Source of the DNA: Progne subis subis
Lineage: Eukaryota > Chordata > Aves > Passeriformes > Hirundinidae
DNA length: 64,000 nt
NCBI GenBank assembly: GCA_022316685.1
Contig: JAKJHU010000014.1
Span: forward strand, 5,816,001 to 5,880,000
Reading direction: 5' to 3'
Of this stretch, positions 58,840 to 64,000 are shown piece by piece; the first letter of the stretch is position 1, and every line of letters begins with the position of its first letter. Below the pieces are notes generated by a model. The model worked only from the letters and a program-made list of their open reading frames with translations, ran no database searches and was not told where the DNA came from. The position numbers and the translations under genes are program-made.

Positions 58840-60540
58840 TGTTGAGGTCAGATTTTTGCAGGAGAGGATCCAAATCTCTTTTCATGGTGGGAGTCCCTGG
58901 GTCCTCAGCGCCAGGGTTGGAGGCTCACCCCCTATGGGACAGGACAAGTTTGGGTTTTCTCCCTCTGCTTTCTGAACTGTTGAACTGGCACTAAAGAGGG
59001 GCCCCTTCAGCAGCAGAAGCTTTGGAAAAAAAGAGGAAAAAAAAAAAGAAGAGAAAGAGGATGACTATTGGGTTAAGCTTTTTGGCAAAGTTCTGTTGCT
59101 CTTGCCCCTTTGCAGAGGTTGCAGCAGCGAGGAGCTGCAGCGGCAGAGGCACTGCTGGCTGTCCTAGGGGTTCCTGCTCAATTTTTGAGGTGGATCCCAA
59201 CATTTCTGCCTGTTGCAAGAGCTGGGTCGGTGTGTGAAAGATGATATATGAATTATTTCCTTCTGGTAGCGCTGGACAGAACTCAGTGACCCAGGAAATG
59301 TTTTCCTCCCCTTTATTCCTATAACTGCCTTCCTTTGCTGGCAAGCTGACCTTTTTAAATGCTTCATCCTTTCCCTCCCAAATGTGGAATTTCCTCCCAA
59401 AAAGAAAAAAATCATTCTGGCTCAAGCCCCAAGGCTGGTCAGACTCAGCACAGGCTACAAATGGGTTTTGATAGAGGACAGCATCATGCTTTTGGCAGAG
59501 TGTCCTGGCCTGGGAGAGCAGCAGTGGAGAATTGCTCAGAGCTGGGGCTGGGGGATCCCTGCTCCTCCCTGGGGCTGGCATCACACTTCTCCCTCGCCTT
59601 GAAAAGGGCTCTGAGTGTTTTCTCTGTGCGTTGCTCTATTTTTAGGAGGAGGAAAAGCTATTTTAAGCCACACTAAAATGTTTTCATGGCTCTTTCTGAG
59701 CTTTCTGTAGCTAGCGGGTCTCATGGTAATTAAGGCATTTGGCCTTACAAGTGGAAGGATTATGAAAACAGTTTCAGTGATTTCTAGAAGTGCTCCAACA
59801 TATTCCCAAAATAGGGGTTTTTTTTGCATTTGCTTTAGTGTTTTGGTTTGTTTTACCAATGAATGATGCTAAGTGAAAACACAGCGTCTGCCACTTTCAC
59901 TGGGTGCTCTGACCCAGCCCTTGAGCATGGAGAGCACTGCAGAGCATTTCCTAGTCATTAATATGCACCACTTGCATGAAAGTGCATTTTTTTTTTTTAT
60001 TAACTGGAGCAATTAAAATGCCTTTGCTTAGCTTCTACATGTCCTCACTGCTGGCAAAAGCCATTGGAAGATTTATATGGGAATTTTTCCTGCACAGAAC
60101 TGGGGAAAGAGCCCAGATTTGGGGCTTAGGGACAATCCACTGCCTGTGGGATCGTGGCACCGAAATCACACACGGCAGTTTGCCGCCAGCTCCAAACTTT
60201 TTAAAGGCGTGATTAACGTCTTACCTCTGCTCTTCCCGCTAGAACCAAGTCGGCCGAACCAAAATAGTTCCATTAAAAGAATGAATGTTTTCTGTGGTGC
60301 GTAGGTGATGTCGAAATGTTATACACCCGCCGGGTTTGGGATGGGGTCAACCACAGCGTTACAGGATCGTCTGCATTTCTATGGATGTGTGAAGGAGATG
60401 GACGAGGCAGTGAGGAACAAAAAGTATCACTTGGAGGGCTGGCAAAGGGAATGAATGATTCCTCGTGTTCCCAAAGAGATGTGTGGGGCTGCTTGGCTGT
60501 AGGCAGCCCAAGCTGAGCAGTTGGTGCAAGCCAGCGTTGA
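58840..60540. other. Non-coding sequence
   Basis: A/G-rich simple sequence at 59026-59060 creates the Phe/Leu-rich end of a 197-codon minus frame (58991-59584), not considered coding. Confidence 0.5.
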
Positions 60541-60900
60541 TGCTGTTAAATTTAATATCAAACTGGAAAGAATGAGGTTGATGATGATGGCCCTTATGGC
60601 CAACAATTAGCTCTCTGGAGCATATTTCTAAATTCTCCGTGGTAGAAATAAATAGAGGTTTAATAATGTCAGATGAACACGTAAATAGAATAATGTCTTA
60701 AGCAATCTCATTACAGGTCCTAGTGCAGTCAATATAATCAGTGTCCTCCCTGGCAAGTGGATAGAAAAATACCCTTTTGCAAAAACTACATTTATTCAAA
60801 TATTTCTAGGACTATTGACTTGAGACACAAATACAGGTTTAGTGCCTTTGGGCCTGGGTACCTTAAATATTAAAATTTATTATTATTATTTGTTTTTATT
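60540..60900. promoter_or_regulatory. Candidate conserved non-coding element
   Basis: Unique block with TTAAATTTAATATCAAACTG, CCAACAATTAGCTCTCTGG, ATTACAGGTCCTAGTGCAG and a run of (ATT)n at 60870-60890. No ORF. Regulatory reading is inference from word content. Confidence 0.33.
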
Positions 60901-61350
60901 AGCTTTGTGTGGCAGAAGATTTTATAATATTCTAGTTTTTATTAAGTACTTGTGGTTTTTAAAACTGATGGTAATTGTTGCTGGGCAAATCTCAAAAGGG
61001 GAAGAGGATTGGTTGGTTTAGTTTTGATTAAACTCTCAGAAGTTTGGGCATTTGTCCAAACGATCTCAACTCCTGCATTTCTAATATGGGTCTGCATATC
61101 TTCAGAGGGTAGACTTTTATTTTTCTCTTTATCTTTTCCTTTCCTTTTTAGTTTCTCTTGTGAAGGTTCCTGTCCTCGTTGTGTTTGGGTCAGACACATG
61201 GTAGAGTATTTTGGTATATCTGCTTCTCAATGTGGCCTGGGAAAGGCAGCCAGGAAAAGAGTTCAAATAGTTTGCAGCAAATAATTAAAAAGAAGTTATC
61301 TGTATGCCTCAGCTGTTAACCCTTAAAAACCAGGTTCATGCTATATGAAA

Positions 61351-61425
61351 ATCATAACTTCACAGAGTATCTAGAATCAAAAGGGACCCAGAAGGATCAA
61401 CAAATCCAAGTCCATATTTGTCTGT
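61351..61425 (-). repeat. Old CR1-like LINE tail
   Basis: TCACAGAGTATCTAGAATC, AAAAGGGACCCAGAAGGATC and AACAAATCCAAGTCC follow the order of an inverted CR1 3' end (TCACAGAAT..TTGGAAGGGACCC..AAGGATCAT..AGTCCAAC). It is strongly diverged and only the terminal part remains. Confidence 0.6.
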
Positions 61426-61964
61426 ATTTTGAGCTGCAGACATATTGAGGCCTTTCAGAGGTAAATAACTATAAAAATATTTTCATTGGAAATGTTAATA
61501 CAAAAATGTGAGCAGGTCATTTTGACAAATATAGTAAATGTTTTTCCTGTGATTCTGCCACAATAAATTACAGAAAAATAGGTCAGGAAATGTCTTACTA
61601 CAGCTCCCTGTTCATTCAGTTCTGTAAACTGAATCTTGTAGCTTCACAATGTGCCTTTTTTTTTTTTTCCCCAAGTGTTTAGTGTACATATGGAGATGCA
61701 TGAAACTTATTTGTCTCACGGTTTTCAAAGTAACTCAAAGGAAAATGTCAGTGTAATTAGACTTGTGTGGGTGTATTTTGTTTTACTCAGAAGAAATGAT
61801 ACCCAGTATGACGTTTCAGACTTTTTGCTGTAGTTTGTGAAAGAATCACTGTTGAAATCATTTGCATCTTTAGGCAGGATGTAGGCACCTGTTGCAGCAG
61901 GTTGTTACCAGGGGCTTGATGGCACTCAGAGCCCCCAGTGAGCCAGAGGAGGATCTGGGGCCGT

Positions 61965-61996
61965 ACAAACACAAACACAAACACACACAAACACAG
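61965..61996. repeat. (ACAAAC)n/(CA)n microsatellite
   Basis: Three ACAAAC-type units merging into CACACACAA. Confidence 0.85.
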
Positions 61997-62899
61997 CACG
62001 ATGTCTGTGAGTGCTACTCCAGAGTTTGTTGCAGGGTCCACATCCTCTCAGTGTGATGGAGGTTGGCTTTGAACACCTTTTGAACAGCTTTGAACAGTAT
62101 TTCCCATTTTCCACCTGGCTGAGTCAGTGGAAGGAGCCTTGTTGACCTGATGGGCTTCTCTTGGTTGGGGTGCAGACGAGGGTAGTGCATGGGTGGAGCA
62201 GTTTTTATGCGGATTGTGTCCATCATGCTCTGGAGAAGCTGCTTTTCTCCCTGATGGGAAAGCAGGGTGCTTCCTCCCCTCCTGCAGGGACAAATGCATG
62301 CTCAGTACCTGGTCCCACCATGGAGCACACCCCTGGTTTTGATCTCGGGTTCCAGAGCTGTGCTCAGCCATCTTCTTTGTGTTTTTTTTGTGGAGCACTG
62401 AGCAGACCTTTATTCCTTCCTTCAGCAAGAACAACTTTCTCCATTTCCTCTCAAGCACAGGCTTTTGCTGTTATAATTGTGCAATTCCACCCGGGTTAAA
62501 ACAGAAAAGTATTTCTAATTGGATCCAGGCTAATATCAGGCCAGCTCGCCGTGGTTTTCCAGCGTGACAGAGATATTCCACCCTCTGCCAAGCAAAAGGA
62601 CACACATTTTGCTGTAAAATCCTCATGATTTTCACTTGGAAAAAAACACCTTTTTTTTTTTTTTCTTCCCCTCAAGAAAACCAGAATAAAAAATGTAATA
62701 AAAATATTTTATACAGGGCTATATTTCGATAGTTTTGGGAATGATGCTTTACTAGACCAGTTTCTGGTTGCTGGTAGGTGTTGGTGGTGCTGTGAGCTCT
62801 GTGCACAAACCCACCAGGCGTGTTTGAGCCGTGACCACCAGCGTTTGCATTCGGTCACCTTCTTCCAGTGCTGAGTCCTAAGTGCTGCAGCGTGATGTT

Positions 62900-63130
62900 G
62901 TTTTATTATTTTAATAGATGAGAGAGGCCCGTGATCAATAGCAGGGATGCTTTTATCTTAATCATCCATGCCTCATTCATAAATATGGAGATTTTCTCCT
63001 CCTGTAAGGCTGCTTGTGATTTTCTGTGGTATGGTAAAATGGACCGAGGTAATTTCACCACTTTAAAATGCCATAAAAGGAGTAATCAGGTTATATTAAT
63101 TTTGCCAAGCGCATTATTGTGAGTCTCTGT
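62900..63130. promoter_or_regulatory. Candidate conserved non-coding element
   Basis: Unique block with TTTTATTATTTTAATAGATG, CATTCATAAATATGGAGATT (MEF2/POU-like) and GCCATAAAAGGAGTAATCAG (CDX/HOX-like CCATAAA). No convincing ORF; the 63-codon frame through it has no recognisable feature. Confidence 0.33.
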
Positions 63131-64000
63131 TTAAAAGGTGTTGGGATGGCTGTAGTGGGACTATATAAGATCCTTTTTCCCCTCTGGCATTATTCTGCTT
63201 CCAACCCTCGTGTGTCAGTTCAAGATGACACATGAAAAGTGTAACCTATGTGCAGCACGGAGTTAATACATAGCCAACCTGTAAAAATACATTTGTGAAT
63301 ATTTCCTTGACCAAACTAGAACCAGCGACCTTAAAACAACCTAATTTCACTGAGGGCTCAGATACAGCATGTCTGTTTTTCAGACCTGAAATTAATGTAG
63401 TTTTTGTAAATGGTCAACTTTATTATTTATGTAGGGGTCATGCCAGGGTTGGAAATCTGTTAAAAACAACCAGCAATATTTGTTAACCACTGACTGAACA
63501 GCAAAAATAACATTTGGGATTTTTTTTTTTGCTCTACTCATCAATTTCTAGTAAATGGGTGTAAAAGATTTTAAGATAATTTTGTAGTAAGAACAAAGGA
63601 TTTTATTGTGACAGCCTGGCAGTTCTTTTAAGCATTTTATTACAGAGATAACTACCAGCGTGTGAGTGCATCTTAGCTTGCACACTGCTGGAAATCAGTT
63701 TTAAAGGGGATGAAGCTGCCAAAAACTTCAGTTATTGGTAGGCAAGAAAAGGCACTTGCCTTTGTCCCTAAGCGTAGCTTTTCAGGTGAAAAAATATCTG
63801 TCATTTTTTAACTTTTGTATAGAGAAAGGAGGAACAAGAAACAGGGATAAAAGTGCCAAGAGAGAGTTCAGGGACCACATCTTCTAAAACAAATCGACTT
63901 CAAGGCAGGCAGGGTGATGGTGAGGGCGTCAGGTGAGGATGGGAGCTGAGGCTGGAACAAAGGCTCCTTTGCTGCTCCTGCTTCTCCACAGGCACCTCAT

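Larger units (their letters stand above)
61430..64000. other. Non-coding sequence to window end
   Basis: Contains the CA-type microsatellite and candidate element 62900-63130. T tracts at 61656-61668 and 62651-62664. No gene recognised. Confidence 0.5.

Noticed and set aside
58991..59584. 197-codon minus frame ending in Phe/Leu run
   Set aside because: End comes from A/G simple sequence; the remainder lacks any family match or splice signals.
1..64000. Bacterial features: operons, CRISPR arrays, ribosome-binding sites, prophage, insertion sequences
   Set aside because: None present; the CR1 fragments, splice-like signals and low gene density show vertebrate nuclear DNA.
1..64000. Endogenous retrovirus or LTR
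   Set aside because: No LTR pair, primer-binding site or gag/pol-like frame was seen; the only reverse-transcriptase-derived sequence is the CR1 ORF2 remnant at 55.3-55.9 kb.

Overview
The window looks like avian nuclear DNA and is almost entirely non-coding. The best evidence is interspersed repeats of the CR1 LINE family. One truncated copy lies on the + strand (41610-41749) and ends in the degenerate 8-bp tail ATTCTRTG typical of CR1. A longer copy lies on the - strand (55286-55880). Two older, more diverged CR1-like tails sit at 53851-53920 and 61351-61425. There are no L1, Alu or B-type SINEs and no bacterial-style gene packing. Species cannot be settled from the sequence alone.

Layout. 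1-31 kb is mostly unique, AT-leaning sequence with homopolymer tracts, a 16-G run, and several stretches (chiefly 6640-7640 and 8340-8640) that look like conserved regulatory DNA. A block at 31.7-38.9 kb holds the only stretch that looks like spliced coding sequence, on the - strand. Two adjacent candidate exons (37595-37745 and 37107-37431) have a good donor and acceptor, and their frames join without a shift. Further candidate exons follow at 35419-35634 and 31737-31974, but these cannot all be linked in one frame by eye. I do not recognise the protein, so the gene model is provisional. 38-46 kb is again regulatory-looking or plain intergenic sequence with a CR1 tail. A clear CpG island lies at about 46380-47118, with a cluster of GATA-type cores and a double forkhead site. 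It abuts a roughly 480-bp TA/CA microsatellite that is rich in inverted repeats. 50.0-50.7 kb is another homeodomain-site-rich candidate element. 56.9-57.8 kb is a second CpG-rich patch, led by a textbook G-quadruplex motif and followed by an unusual CpG-containing AT-rich block at 57.75-58.1 kb. The remainder to 64 kb holds candidate conserved elements at 60.54-60.9 and 62.9-63.13 kb.

An extra layer is a set of at least six old, short, often palindromic repeat relics of the kind scattered through turtle, crocodile and bird genomes (for example 34562-34760, 50925-50985, 58561-58635). Overall the window reads as a gene-poor, enhancer-rich domain of a bird chromosome with one poorly conserved multi-exon gene. 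No operon, CRISPR array, tRNA, rRNA or intact mobile element was found. Conservation and gene-identity statements are inference, since no alignment could be run.
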